A stretch of 64,000 bases of DNA, taken from NCBI RefSeq assembly GCF_937871615.1, contig NZ_CALMPA010000046.1, forward strand, positions 124,001-188,000. The letters run 5' to 3'. Position numbers and translations under genes: made by a program. The notes under the pieces were generated by a model, which had not been told where the DNA came from, did not search any database, and saw only the letters and a program-made list of their open reading frames with translations. Position 1 is the stretch's first letter; every line of letters starts with the position of its first letter. Origin of the DNA: an uncultured Sphingomonas sp. GTDB lineage: Bacteria > Pseudomonadota > Alphaproteobacteria > Sphingomonadales > Sphingomonadaceae. Below are positions 48,009-57,053 of the stretch, piece by piece.

Positions 48009-50306
48009 TCAGCGCAGCCGTTCGATCGCCTGCGCCAGCGCGACATAGAGCTTGCCCATGTCGGACGAAAGCAGCGTGACGCCGAGCGGCGATCCATCGC
48101 GCTGCGCAAGGATGGTGCGCAGCATCGCCTCGAAATCATGGATGTAGCGATTGACCTGATCGCGAAAGGCGAGATCATCGTCATACAGCCGGGCGATATC
48201 GCGCTGCTCGTTCGAATCGAGCAGCCGCACCGCGCGCCGGGTGAATACACCGCGGTCACCCTTCAGATAGGCTGACCATGCGCTGTCGGCGATATCCGGC
48301 GCGAAGGTGCGGGTGATGTCGATCGACGCGGAATTGAGCGCCTCGATCAGCAGCGACGCGCGCTTGGCGAAGCTTTCGCGCTCATGCTCCTCGCGTTCGC
48401 TATGGGCGAGTTCAATCTTTGTTTCGACCAGCGCCGCCTGCTCGTCGATCTTGCGGATTTGCAGATCCAGTTCGCCAGCGGCGCGCGACGTGGCGGCGAT
48501 GGCGTTTTCGGCGACGCTCGCCAGTTCGGCGATCGTCTTGTCGAAGCCTTGATCGACCGCCTGGCGCAGCGCGATGACACCCGATTTCTCCAGCGCCTCG
48601 GCGGCCTCGGGAATGACCTTGGCGAGCGTGTCGCGCGCATGTTCCGCCGCTTGTGTCGCGGTATCGCGGACGCGGAGCAGCGCCTCCAGCAGGCGGGGCG
48701 CGGCCTCCTCGGCCAGCCGGTTGGCGCGATCTGCTGCTTCGTCCACCATCTGTCCGATTGCATCCGCCTTGGAGCGCCCGGTGGTGAGCGATTCGAGCAG
48801 CGTGCTGGTCAGCGCATCGACGTTGCGGCGCTGGTCGGCGATGACCTGCGCGATCGCCTCGATCGCGTCATGCGTGCTTTCCGCCGCCGTGACGAGCGCG
48901 AGCAGTTCGGGCTTGGTCGCGCTCACCGCCGCCCTCGATGCGGCGAATCGGGTGTCGAGCCGTTCGACGGCGGCCGGCATCGTCTCGTCCATCTCGCGCG
49001 ATGCGGCGTCGAGCGCGGTGAGCAGCGTTTCGGTCGTGCGAATCGCGCGCGTCGCCATTTCCTCGCCGGCGCGCAACGCCTCGGTCATCGCGTCCGCCGA
49101 TCCGCCGAGCGCGCTGATCGAGGCGGCGAGCAGATGCGATCGCTCCACCCCCTGCTGGTGCAGCGCATCCAGCTTGCGTTCGATTTCGGCGATGCCGCCG
49201 TCGAGTGACGTAAGCAATGTGTCGCCCGCGTTGCGCTGGGCGTCGAGCCGGGCGGCGACACGATCAATCACCACCTCGATCAGGCTGATCCGATCGGCGA
49301 GCGATTCCGCGCTTTCGCGCGCGGCGGTGTCGAGCGTCGCCTGATTGGCGCTGACCATCGCCAGCATCGCGTCGCCCTGCGCGGCGATGCTCTTGCGCGA
49401 TTCGTCGATCGCGGTCGCGGTGCGGTCGAGCATCGTGTCGATCGCCGCGGACATTTCCGCCGTGACCGATTCGAGCCGCGAGCCAGCACTTTCGCTGGTC
49501 GATTCCATCCGTGCGATATGCGCGGCGAGTTTCTGCGCGGCGCCACCGGCCACCGTTTCGGCATCGCGCCCGCGATCGGCGAGCGCGCTCACCTGCACGT
49601 CGAGTGCTGCGGCCTGTTCGCCCGCCGCCAGCCCGGCGCGGTCGATATGGACGACCAGGCCGGCGATTTCCTCCTGCGCGCGCGGCAGGCCGGCCATCAA
49701 GATATCGAGATTGTCCTGCGCGGCCTTCGCCGTATCGGCGAGCGCGCGGGCATGGCCGTTCGCCGCCGCGACCTCTGCGGACAGCCCGTTGCCGATCGCG
49801 GCGAGACGCGCGGTGGCGGTGTCGCCGAGCGCGGAGAGCGTCTGCGCCTGTTCGTTGAGCTGCGCGCGATTCGCCTCGATCGCCGCCGTCAGCGCGGCGA
49901 CGGTTTGTTCCAGCATCGCGGCTTCGGCGCGCATTGCCCGTGCCGTCGCGCCGAAGCGCCGGGCCTCCGCCGTGCTGGTCCGCAACGCGATCAGCCACAC
50001 GATTCCCGCCAGGAGCGGCACCGTCATCAGCGCGGCGGCGAATTGCGCGATCGCCACGGGCGTCATGTCCGGCAGGCTGTTCCACGCGAGCGCGGTCAGT
50101 GCGCCGATCCAGGCGAGCGAAAGCACACCGAGCAGCACCGGCCCGATCGTGCGCCACGGTGATGGCGCAGGCTCGTCCTCCACCAGACCAGCGCCGGGGA
50201 TGGGCGCCAGTTCCCTGACCTCGAATTCGTCGAGGAACAGGGGTTGTTCCCCGTTCGCCGCCGCCGGGTCGGCTGGCGTGTTGACGGCCTCGCGCAGCCC
50301 CATCAT
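48009..50306 (-). CDS. Large membrane-anchored coiled-coil protein of unknown function
   Basis: This protein of about 765 aa has an acidic N-terminal region, two membrane helices (about residues 54-76 and 84-108, the second containing FAAALMTVPLLAGIVWLIAL), then about 500 residues of Ala/Glu-rich coiled coil with heptad-like spacing. It ends in a compact tail (about 680-765, with LLDSNEQRDIARLYDDD). It resembles methyl-accepting-protein or apolipoprotein-like helical rods, but no signalling hairpin motif is visible. I chose ATG 50306 because GGGGGA lies just upstream; ATG 50324 is an alternative. It is divergent from the NTP-transferase-like gene. Confidence 0.75.
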   Translation of the reverse strand: MMGLREAVNTPADPAAANGEQPLFLDEFEVRELAPIPGAGLVEDEPAPSPWRTIGPVLLGVLSLAWIGALTALAWNSLPDMTPVAIAQFAAALMTVPLLAGIVWLIALRTSTAEARRFGATARAMRAEAAMLEQTVAALTAAIEANRAQLNEQAQTLSALGDTATARLAAIGNGLSAEVAAANGHARALADTAKAAQDNLDILMAGLPRAQEEIAGLVVHIDRAGLAAGEQAAALDVQVSALADRGRDAETVAGGAAQKLAAHIARMESTSESAGSRLESVTAEMSAAIDTMLDRTATAIDESRKSIAAQGDAMLAMVSANQATLDTAARESAESLADRISLIEVVIDRVAARLDAQRNAGDTLLTSLDGGIAEIERKLDALHQQGVERSHLLAASISALGGSADAMTEALRAGEEMATRAIRTTETLLTALDAASREMDETMPAAVERLDTRFAASRAAVSATKPELLALVTAAESTHDAIEAIAQVIADQRRNVDALTSTLLESLTTGRSKADAIGQMVDEAADRANRLAEEAAPRLLEALLRVRDTATQAAEHARDTLAKVIPEAAEALEKSGVIALRQAVDQGFDKTIAELASVAENAIAATSRAAGELDLQIRKIDEQAALVETKIELAHSEREEHERESFAKRASLLIEALNSASIDITRTFAPDIADSAWSAYLKGDRGVFTRRAVRLLDSNEQRDIARLYDDDLAFRDQVNRYIHDFEAMLRTILAQRDGSPLGVTLLSSDMGKLYVALAQAIERLR

Positions 50307-50495
50307 CGTATTTCCCCCACTCATCGGGCGGGTTTACCACGAATCGCCCGCCAACAAAGCGATTAGCGAGGCCCGGCCTGCTCGTTTCGCCGCATGGCGC
50401 CGTCGGCTTGCGTCGTCGCGATCATTTGCGTGGTTGCGTCAGGCCGGCTTTGTCATCGCCTTGCCATCGCCGTGCTGGTCGCTAACAGCGTGGCG

Positions 50496-51677
50496 ATGCT
50501 CGCGGGATTATTGTTCGCCGTTCAGGATGCCGAAGACCGTCCGGGGATTCTGGCGGCGACCCTGCCGTTCGCCGGCGTCACCCTGATCGAATATCAGGCA
50601 CGGCTGCTCGCGGCGGCGGGCGCATCGCAACTGGTGATCGTCGTCTCGCGGCTGACGCCCGAACTGCTTGGCGCGATCGCGCGGATCGGTCGGCACGGGA
50701 TGAGCGTGGACACGGTGCGCAGCGCGGGTGAGGCGGGCGCGCGGCTGCATCCGCTGGCGCGGATCGTGATGCTCGCGGATGGCCTCATCACCTCAGACGC
50801 CGCGATCGCGATGTTCGCGAATCAAGATGGCGATGCGCTGCTCGTGGCGGACGCCGCAAACGCGCCGGCGGATTATGAACGGCTTGGCGGTGGTCTTGCC
50901 TGGGCCGGTATCGCTCGGTTCGATCCGCGCCGGCTGGGGGAGGTCGCCGCGCTGCCGAGCGATTATGATGTGCAATCGGCGCTGCTCCACGTCACCGCGC
51001 AGGCCGGCGCGCGGCATATCCTGCTGCCGCCGGGAGAAGCGGGCGCGGGGCATGGCGTCGAGCGGCGCGGTGCATCGCTGGAGGAGCGCAGCCGCGCGGT
51101 GGTGATGGCCACGCTTGCCACGCGGCCATCATGGTTCGATCGCTGGATCGTCCGCCCGATCGCCGGGATCGTCCTGCCGCCGCTGGTGCGGCGCGCGGCG
51201 TCGACCGTCGCGGTCGCGGCGGGCGCGGGCGTGACGGTGCTCGCGGGGCTGGGGATGGTCGCGGGTGGCTATCACGCGATTGGCCTGCTGATCGCGCTCG
51301 CCGGGATGATCGCGGCGATGATGGGGGAGCGCGTGGCGTGGCTGCGCGATGAGGCGCGGCTGGCGCGGGGGCTGAACTGGGCGGTCCTCGCGGTGCCGGC
51401 GCTGGCGGCGATTTTGCTCGGCTATTCGATAGATTCCTTCGCCGCGAGCGATTCCGCGCTGATCGTGGCGCTTGTGCTGATCGCGGCGGGCGCATTGGGT
51501 GAGCGCGCGGCGAGCGCCGCGCCCCGCGCGATATGGTGGGCGACGCCGCCGGCCTATCTGCTGGTGCTCGCGGTGCTGACACTGGTGCGCGTGCCGATGG
51601 CTGGGCTGGTGCTGGCGGCGATCTATGCCTTCGCCACTTTGGGCGCCGCGATAGAGTTACTTCGCCGTCAGGCTTAG
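50496..51677 (+). CDS. Membrane protein with degenerate nucleotidyltransferase-like N terminus
   Basis: This protein of about 393 aa has two parts. Residues 1 to about 220 resemble a sugar/cofactor NTP-transferase (GVTLIEYQARLLAAAGASQLVIVV, then IVMLADGLI as the metal-site strand), but the N-terminal GGxGxR...K nucleotide loop is absent. From about 235 on there are about seven hydrophobic helices. No CDP-alcohol phosphatidyltransferase signature was found. The start is uncertain; ATG 50394 in frame would add a hydrophobic leader. It starts a rightward group with the DUF2336 and kinase-like genes. Confidence 0.65.
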   Translation: MLAGLLFAVQDAEDRPGILAATLPFAGVTLIEYQARLLAAAGASQLVIVVSRLTPELLGAIARIGRHGMSVDTVRSAGEAGARLHPLARIVMLADGLITSDAAIAMFANQDGDALLVADAANAPADYERLGGGLAWAGIARFDPRRLGEVAALPSDYDVQSALLHVTAQAGARHILLPPGEAGAGHGVERRGASLEERSRAVVMATLATRPSWFDRWIVRPIAGIVLPPLVRRAASTVAVAAGAGVTVLAGLGMVAGGYHAIGLLIALAGMIAAMMGERVAWLRDEARLARGLNWAVLAVPALAAILLGYSIDSFAASDSALIVALVLIAAGALGERAASAAPRAIWWATPPAYLLVLAVLTLVRVPMAGLVLAAIYAFATLGAAIELLRRQA

Positions 51678-51712
51678 TATGCTCTTAACGACATTGCCCT
51701 AATCCGATTCTC

Positions 51713-52768
51713 ATGCCGGTCGATCAGGACGACCCCTTGCACGCGATCGCCCCCGACGCCGCGCCGATTTTCGCGCGCGCGGCGCGGGCGGACGCGCGGG
51801 CCGAGCGGCGGCTGAACGCGGCGATCGACGATTTCTTTCTGGCGGCGCATGAGCGGCTGGACGACCGCACCCGCGCCGCGCTTCACGCCGCGATCGGCGC
51901 GTTGCTTGAGCGCATGGAGCGCGAACTTGCCGCCCACGCCACCCGCCTGTTGTCGCGCGGGGCCGGCGGGATCGTGACCGCCGATCCGGCGGAAACGCTG
52001 CGGCGGCTGGTCGATGCGGGCTTGCTCCGCGATTCCGATCTGATGGCCGAACTGATCGGGCAGATTCGGTTGGCGCTGCTGGGGCGATCGCTTGTCGCCA
52101 ATCGCGAGCCGGGCACGCCCGCGATGCTGTTGCCACGGCTCGCGCAGGGCGACGATGCCGTCACCGCGGCGGCGGCGCGCGATTATATTCTGGCCGATGG
52201 CCGCCGCGACGCGAGCATCGGGTTGCCGCCCGATCTCCATCGCCGTGTGGTATGGTGGATCGCCGCCGCGCTGCGCGAGGGGCGGCGCGGCATGGCCGAT
52301 CAGGCGCTGGTCGACGCCGCCGTGCGCAGCATCGACGCGCATGACGAGGGCGCGCGGCTCGATCCGGTCGCGCTACGCCTCGCTGCCGCGATAGACGCGC
52401 GCGCGGACGAACTTCCCGAATTGCTGATCGAGGCGCTCGGCGATGGCCGTGCGGAGCTTGCCGCCGCGCTGATCGCCTATATCCAGCGCATCGACCTGCG
52501 GGAGGCGCGCGCGCTGCTGCTCGATCCCGATGGGGACCGGCTGTGGCTGGTGCTGCGCGCGCATGGTTTCGCGCGCGATGCGCTCGCGCGGGTGGCGCTG
52601 CTGCTGGCGGATGCCGATCCGCGCCGCGATATCGAGGCGTTCGCCGATCTGCTCGATACGATCGCCGCGATCCCGGTCTCCGCCGCGCGTGAGGCGCTCG
52701 CGCCGCTTTCGCTCCACGCCGATTTCCGCCGCGCGATCCGCGCGCTCGAACGATCGCGCCGGGCATGA
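51713..52768 (+). CDS. DUF2336 domain protein
   Basis: This 351-aa, almost wholly alpha-helical protein, rich in Ala, Arg and Asp, is of the DUF2336 type. Helical-repeat segments include FLAAHERLDDRTRAAL, LRDSDLMAELIGQIR and LLIEALGDGRAELAAALIAY, with a HEAT-like spacing. There is no signal or membrane segment. Its stop overlaps the kinase-like gene start (ATGA), strongly linking the two products. The function is unknown; DUF2336 genes are often found next to signalling proteins. Confidence 0.75.
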   Translation: MPVDQDDPLHAIAPDAAPIFARAARADARAERRLNAAIDDFFLAAHERLDDRTRAALHAAIGALLERMERELAAHATRLLSRGAGGIVTADPAETLRRLVDAGLLRDSDLMAELIGQIRLALLGRSLVANREPGTPAMLLPRLAQGDDAVTAAAARDYILADGRRDASIGLPPDLHRRVVWWIAAALREGRRGMADQALVDAAVRSIDAHDEGARLDPVALRLAAAIDARADELPELLIEALGDGRAELAAALIAYIQRIDLREARALLLDPDGDRLWLVLRAHGFARDALARVALLLADADPRRDIEAFADLLDTIAAIPVSAAREALAPLSLHADFRRAIRALERSRRA

Positions 52769-54102
52769 GCGAAAGCATGGCGCTGACCGCGCGGCTCGAT
52801 CATGCGGATCGGCTGATCTCCGCCGATGCCGATTTCACGATGCTCAACGATCGCGCGGGCGGCGCGCCGGGTGAGTTGCTCGCGGTGCCGCAACTCGCGA
52901 CGGTGGTACGACTCGCGCGGCGGTTGCGCATTCTCGTCCAGCGATCGGTGGTGATCGCCGATGCGGATGTCGATCTGGAATGCTGGGTGCGCGCGGTGCC
53001 GGGCGCCGATGGCGTCACGCTGACGGTGGCGCCGATGCGCGAGCGCCCGGCGTGGCGCAGCGCGGTGGCCGTGGCGCACGTCGTCGCGCCGCCCGCCGGG
53101 GCGGATTGGGTGTGGGAAATCGACGCGGCGCTGCGCATCACCCATCTGCCGACAGCCGCGGGCGCGGCGCATGGCCTCGATCCTTCCGCGTTGCTCGGCA
53201 AGCCGCTGACCGAATTGTTCACGCTCTTGCCCGATGCCGCCGGAGGGATGGCGCTGCTGGAGGCGGTGGCGGCACAGCGCGATTTCGATGGCCAGCCGGC
53301 GACGATTCGCGGCTCCGGCGAAAGCGTGACGCTTGCGGGCAGCGCGCGGCGCAACGCGATGGGCGTATTCGCCGGCTTCGTCGGCGGCGCGTTCTTGCCG
53401 GTGCGAAAGACGGAGGACACCGGGCTGACACCGGCGCAGGCGTTCAACACCCGGCTCGACGGCATCCTGCGCGGGCCGCTTGGCCGGATCATCGCCAATG
53501 CCGACAGCATCAATGCCGCGAGCGATGGCCCGATCGACCCGCATTACGTCGATTATGCCGCCGATATCGCCAGTGCGGGCCGGCACCTGATGGGGCTGGT
53601 GGACGATCTCGCCGATCTCGAAGCGATCGAGCGCGACGATTTCCGCATCGAATTCGAGACGGTCGATCTCGCCGATGTGCTGCGTCGCGCGGCGGGGTTG
53701 TTCGCGGTGCGGGCGACCGATGCCGGGGTGTCGATCGACGTGGGCGGTGCGGATGCGCCGCTGCCGGCGATCGGCGAGTTCCGCCGAATCCTGCAGATTC
53801 TAGTCAATCTGATCGGCAATGCGCTGCGCTATTCGCCGCGCGGCGGGAACGTGTGGCTGCGCGTCCAGCGCGATGGCGCGCAGGTGGTGGCGATCGTCGC
53901 CGATCAGGGCAAGGGGATCGCACCCGAGGATCAGGCGCGCATCTTCGCGAAATTCGCCCGCGTCGATCCGCGTGAGCCTGGCGGCAGCGGCCTCGGCCTC
54001 TATATCTCGCGCCGGCTCGCACGCGCGATGGGCGGGGATATCACCGTTGATAGCGCGGCGGGCGAGGGCGCGCGCTTCGTGCTGAGGCTACCGGCGGCCT
54101 GA
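52765..54102 (+). CDS. Histidine-kinase-like protein lacking the phospho-acceptor histidine
   Basis: This 445-aa soluble protein has a PAS-like domain (about residues 110-215, WVWEIDAALRITHLP onward), a dimerisation-helix region and an intact HATPase_c domain. N box ILVNLIGNALRYSP, G1 DQGKGIAPED, F box IFAKFAR and G2 GGSGLGLYISRRLA are all present. In the place of the H box (family form SHELRTPL) it reads DGILRGPL, so both the acceptor His and the following acidic residue are missing. It probably acts as an ATP-binding regulator or partner, not as a classical kinase. No response regulator is adjacent. Confidence 0.85.
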   Translation: MSESMALTARLDHADRLISADADFTMLNDRAGGAPGELLAVPQLATVVRLARRLRILVQRSVVIADADVDLECWVRAVPGADGVTLTVAPMRERPAWRSAVAVAHVVAPPAGADWVWEIDAALRITHLPTAAGAAHGLDPSALLGKPLTELFTLLPDAAGGMALLEAVAAQRDFDGQPATIRGSGESVTLAGSARRNAMGVFAGFVGGAFLPVRKTEDTGLTPAQAFNTRLDGILRGPLGRIIANADSINAASDGPIDPHYVDYAADIASAGRHLMGLVDDLADLEAIERDDFRIEFETVDLADVLRRAAGLFAVRATDAGVSIDVGGADAPLPAIGEFRRILQILVNLIGNALRYSPRGGNVWLRVQRDGAQVVAIVADQGKGIAPEDQARIFAKFARVDPREPGGSGLGLYISRRLARAMGGDITVDSAAGEGARFVLRLPAA

Positions 54103-54294
54103 TCGCCGCGCCAAGAGCACAAGGCACAGCCCGACGATGGCAACGATCGCGCCGCGATCGGCCCAGGGGCGCTGATCGAGCATGAAGCTCGATTGCGGCC
54201 AGTGGATGTAGCCAAGCCCCTGACCGATCCACAAGGCACCGATCAGAAACAGGAGCACGCCCAGCGCGATCAGCGCCGGGCGTGCGATATGCAT
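54088..54294 (-). CDS. Small two-helix membrane protein, conserved unknown
   Basis: This 68-aa protein has helix 1 (ALIALGVLLFLIGALWIGQG), a short loop IHWPQSSFMLDQRPWADRG and helix 2. The WIGQG...WPxSSFM pattern occurs in a family of small proteobacterial membrane proteins without known function. The ATG overlaps the gltA stop by one base (TGATG), and its end overlaps the convergent kinase-like gene by 15 bases. Confidence 0.8.
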   Translation of the reverse strand: MHIARPALIALGVLLFLIGALWIGQGLGYIHWPQSSFMLDQRPWADRGAIVAIVGLCLVLLARRSGRR

Positions 54295-55577
54295 CAGCGC
54301 TTCGCCGCCGGCACGTAGGGCCGCTGCGTCGGGCCGGTGTAGAGCTGGCGCGGACGACCGATCTTCTGATCGGGATCGGTAATCATCTCGTTCCACTGCG
54401 CGACCCAGCCGACCGTGCGGGCGAGCGCGAACAGCGCGGTGAACATCGAGGTCGGGAAGCCGATCGCCGACAGAATGACGCCGGAATAGAAATCGACGTT
54501 CGGGAACAGCTTCTTCTCGACGAAATAATCGTCGCTCAACGCGATTTCCTCAAGCCGCATCGCGGTTTCAAACACGGGATCGCTGACGTTGAGCGCCTCG
54601 AACACCTCACGCACCGTCTTCTGCATCACGGTCGCACGCGGATCATAGTTTTTGTAGACGCGGTGGCCGAAGCCCATCAGGCGGAACGGATCGTTCTTGT
54701 CCTTCGCGCGTGCGATAAATTCCGGGATGCGATCCGGCGTGCCGATCTCGTGCAGCATGTTGAGCGCGGCTTCGTTCGCGCCGCCATGCGCCGGGCCCCA
54801 CAGGCAGGCGATGCCCGCCGCGATGCACGCGAACGGATTGGCGCCCGACGAGCCGGCAAGACGCACGGTGGAGGTGGAGGCGTTCTGCTCGTGATCGGCG
54901 TGGAGGATGAAAATCCGGTCCATCGCCTTTTCCACCGCCGGGTGGATTTCATACTGCTCCGCCGGCACGCCGAACGTCATGCGCAGGAAATTGCCGGTGT
55001 AGCTCAGCGAATTGTCCGGATAGAGGAACGGCTGGCCGATCGTGTACTTATACGCCATCGCCGCGATCGTCGGCATCTTCGCGATCAGCCGGTGCGACGC
55101 GATCATGCGCTGCTGCGGATCGTGGATGTCGGTCGAGTCGTGATAGAATGCCGAAAGTGCGCCGACCACGCCGCACATCACCGCCATCGGGTGTGCGTCG
55201 CGGCGGAAACCGCGATAGAAGGTCGCAAGCTGTTCATGCACCATCGTGTGGCGGGTGATGGTGTTCTCAAACTTGGTCAGTTCCGCGGCCTTGGGCAGTT
55301 CGCCATTGAGCAGGAGATAGGCGACCTCCATGAAGCTCGAATTTTCGGCCAGATCGCCGATCGCATAGCCGCGGTGAAGGAGCACGCCCTCGTCACCGTC
55401 GATATAGGTCAGCGCCGAGCGGCACGACGCGGTCGAGGTGAAGCCGGGATCATAGGTGAACGCACCCGTCGCGCCATACAGCTTGCGGATGTCCATCACG
55501 TCCGGGCCGACCGAGCCGGACAGAACGGGATATTCGGAAGTCTTTCCAGCAAGGGAAAGCTGGGCATTCTCGGTCAT
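54294..55577 (-). CDS. gltA: Citrate synthase (type I)
   Basis: This 427-aa enzyme condenses oxaloacetate and acetyl-CoA in the TCA cycle. Catalytic His and loop regions are in [18 protein letters not shown] and [16 protein letters not shown], with [17 protein letters not shown] before them; the catalytic Asp region lies near [14 protein letters not shown]. Its length and short N-terminal domain fit the proteobacterial hexameric, NADH-sensitive type. It lies 19 bases after gltX. Confidence 0.97.
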   Translation of the reverse strand: MTENAQLSLAGKTSEYPVLSGSVGPDVMDIRKLYGATGAFTYDPGFTSTASCRSALTYIDGDEGVLLHRGYAIGDLAENSSFMEVAYLLLNGELPKAAELTKFENTITRHTMVHEQLATFYRGFRRDAHPMAVMCGVVGALSAFYHDSTDIHDPQQRMIASHRLIAKMPTIAAMAYKYTIGQPFLYPDNSLSYTGNFLRMTFGVPAEQYEIHPAVEKAMDRIFILHADHEQNASTSTVRLAGSSGANPFACIAAGIACLWGPAHGGANEAALNMLHEIGTPDRIPEFIARAKDKNDPFRLMGFGHRVYKNYDPRATVMQKTVREVFEALNVSDPVFETAMRLEEIALSDDYFVEKKLFPNVDFYSGVILSAIGFPTSMFTALFALARTVGWVAQWNEMITDPDQKIGRPRQLYTGPTQRPYVPAAKR

Positions 55578-55596
55578 ATGTTCTCCTTCCCCGGCG

Positions 55597-57024
55597 TCAA
55601 CGCATGCGGTCCGCGATCCGCGCCAGGCTTTCTTCCCGGCCCAACAGGGCCAGCACGTCGAAGATTCCCGGCGAGGTCTTGCGACCGGTAAGAGCCACGC
55701 GGAGCGGCTGCGCGACCTGGCCGAGCTTTACGCCCGCCGCCTCGGCCACTTGCCGTACCGCATCTTCGAGCGCCTCCGTATCCCAGTTGTGCAGCGCGTC
55801 AAGAGCGGCGTGCACCTGCGAGAGCAAAGCGGGCGCGTCGCCCTCCAGCAGCGGCTGCGCATTGTCCTCGATGAAGAGTGGGCGCGTGGCGAACAGAAAG
55901 GCGGTGCCGTCGGTCAGTTCGTTGAGATTCGCCGCGCGCGGCTTCAGCGCGGGCATCGCGCGCAGCAGCAGATCGCGATGCGGATCGCCCTCCGCCAGCC
56001 CAAGCCGCACCGCGACAAGCCCGGCCAGCCGCGCATCATCCGCTTCGCGGATATACAGGCCGTTCAGATGCTCCAGCTTCTTCAGGTCGAAGCGCGAGGG
56101 CGATTTGCCGACATTGGCCAGATCGAACCATTCGATCGCCTGTTCGCGGCTGATGATCTCCGCATCGCCGTGCCCCCAGCCGAGCCGCATCAGATAATTG
56201 TCGAGCGCCTCGGGCAGGATGCCCAGTTCGTCGCGATAGGCCTCGATCCCCACCGCGCCGTGGCGCTTGGAAAGCTTCGCGCCGTCCGCGCCGTGGATCA
56301 GCGGGATATGGGCATAGGCCGGCTCGGGCCAGCCCATCGCGCGATAGATCGGCAACTGGCGGAAGGCATTGTTGAGATGATCGTCGCCGCGGATCACATG
56401 CGTCACGCCCATATCGTGATCGTCGACCACCACCGCGAGCATATAGGTCGGCGTGCCGTCGGAGCGGACGAGCACCAGATCGTCCAGCTCGGCGTTCTGC
56501 ACCGTCACATCGCCCTGCACGCGATCGTGGATCGTCGTGGCGCCTTCAAGCGGCGCCTTCAGGCGGATGACGTGCGGCGCGGTGGGGTCGTTCGGCGTTT
56601 TATCGCGCCACGGCGAACGGATGCGCAGCGGCTTCTTCGCGGCTTCCGCCTCGGCGCGCATTCGCGTCAGCTCGTCGGGCGTCAGATAGCAGCGATAGGC
56701 GTGGCCGTTCGCCACCATCGCTTCCGCCACCTCGACGTGCCGCCCGGCGCGTTCGAACTGGAACACGGCGTCACCATCCCAGTCCAGCCCGAGCCAGCGC
56801 AGCCCGGTGAGGATCGCGTCAATCGCCGGTTGGGTCGAGCGGGCGCGGTCGGTATCCTCGATGCGCAGCAGGAACTTGCCGCCGTGATGGCGCGCGTAAA
56901 GCAGGTTGAACAGCGCGGTGCGCGCGCCGCCCAGATGAAGGAAGCCGGTGGGGGAGGGGGCGAAACGAGTGACGACCGTGGTGTCACGCGCGCTCCCTGC
57001 GGCGGGATCGGTGGTTGCGCTCAA
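55597..57024 (-). CDS. gltX: Glutamyl-tRNA synthetase
   Basis: This 475-aa class I synthetase charges tRNA(Glu). It has the HIGH-type motif [17 protein letters not shown] near the N terminus, [18 protein letters not shown] and the KMSKS-type loop [10 protein letters not shown] chose TTG 57024 (Ser-Ala-Thr-Thr follows) with GGGAG about 9 bases upstream; an in-frame ATG at 57063 would overlap the divergent comEC start and adds an unlikely N terminus. It is the first gene of the gltX-gltA-small protein series. Confidence 0.93.
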   Translation of the reverse strand: MSATTDPAAGSARDTTVVTRFAPSPTGFLHLGGARTALFNLLYARHHGGKFLLRIEDTDRARSTQPAIDAILTGLRWLGLDWDGDAVFQFERAGRHVEVAEAMVANGHAYRCYLTPDELTRMRAEAEAAKKPLRIRSPWRDKTPNDPTAPHVIRLKAPLEGATTIHDRVQGDVTVQNAELDDLVLVRSDGTPTYMLAVVVDDHDMGVTHVIRGDDHLNNAFRQLPIYRAMGWPEPAYAHIPLIHGADGAKLSKRHGAVGIEAYRDELGILPEALDNYLMRLGWGHGDAEIISREQAIEWFDLANVGKSPSRFDLKKLEHLNGLYIREADDARLAGLVAVRLGLAEGDPHRDLLLRAMPALKPRAANLNELTDGTAFLFATRPLFIEDNAQPLLEGDAPALLSQVHAALDALHNWDTEALEDAVRQVAEAAGVKLGQVAQPLRVALTGRKTSPGIFDVLALLGREESLARIADRMR

Positions 57025-57053
57025 GCGCGCTTGCTCCCAGACTGAATTATGAC

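Noticed and set aside
54282..55691. Open frame antisense to gltA
   Set aside because: No motif; gltA is complete on the minus strand.
55456..57045. Open frame antisense to gltX
   Set aside because: No domain, spans the gltA-gltX junction.
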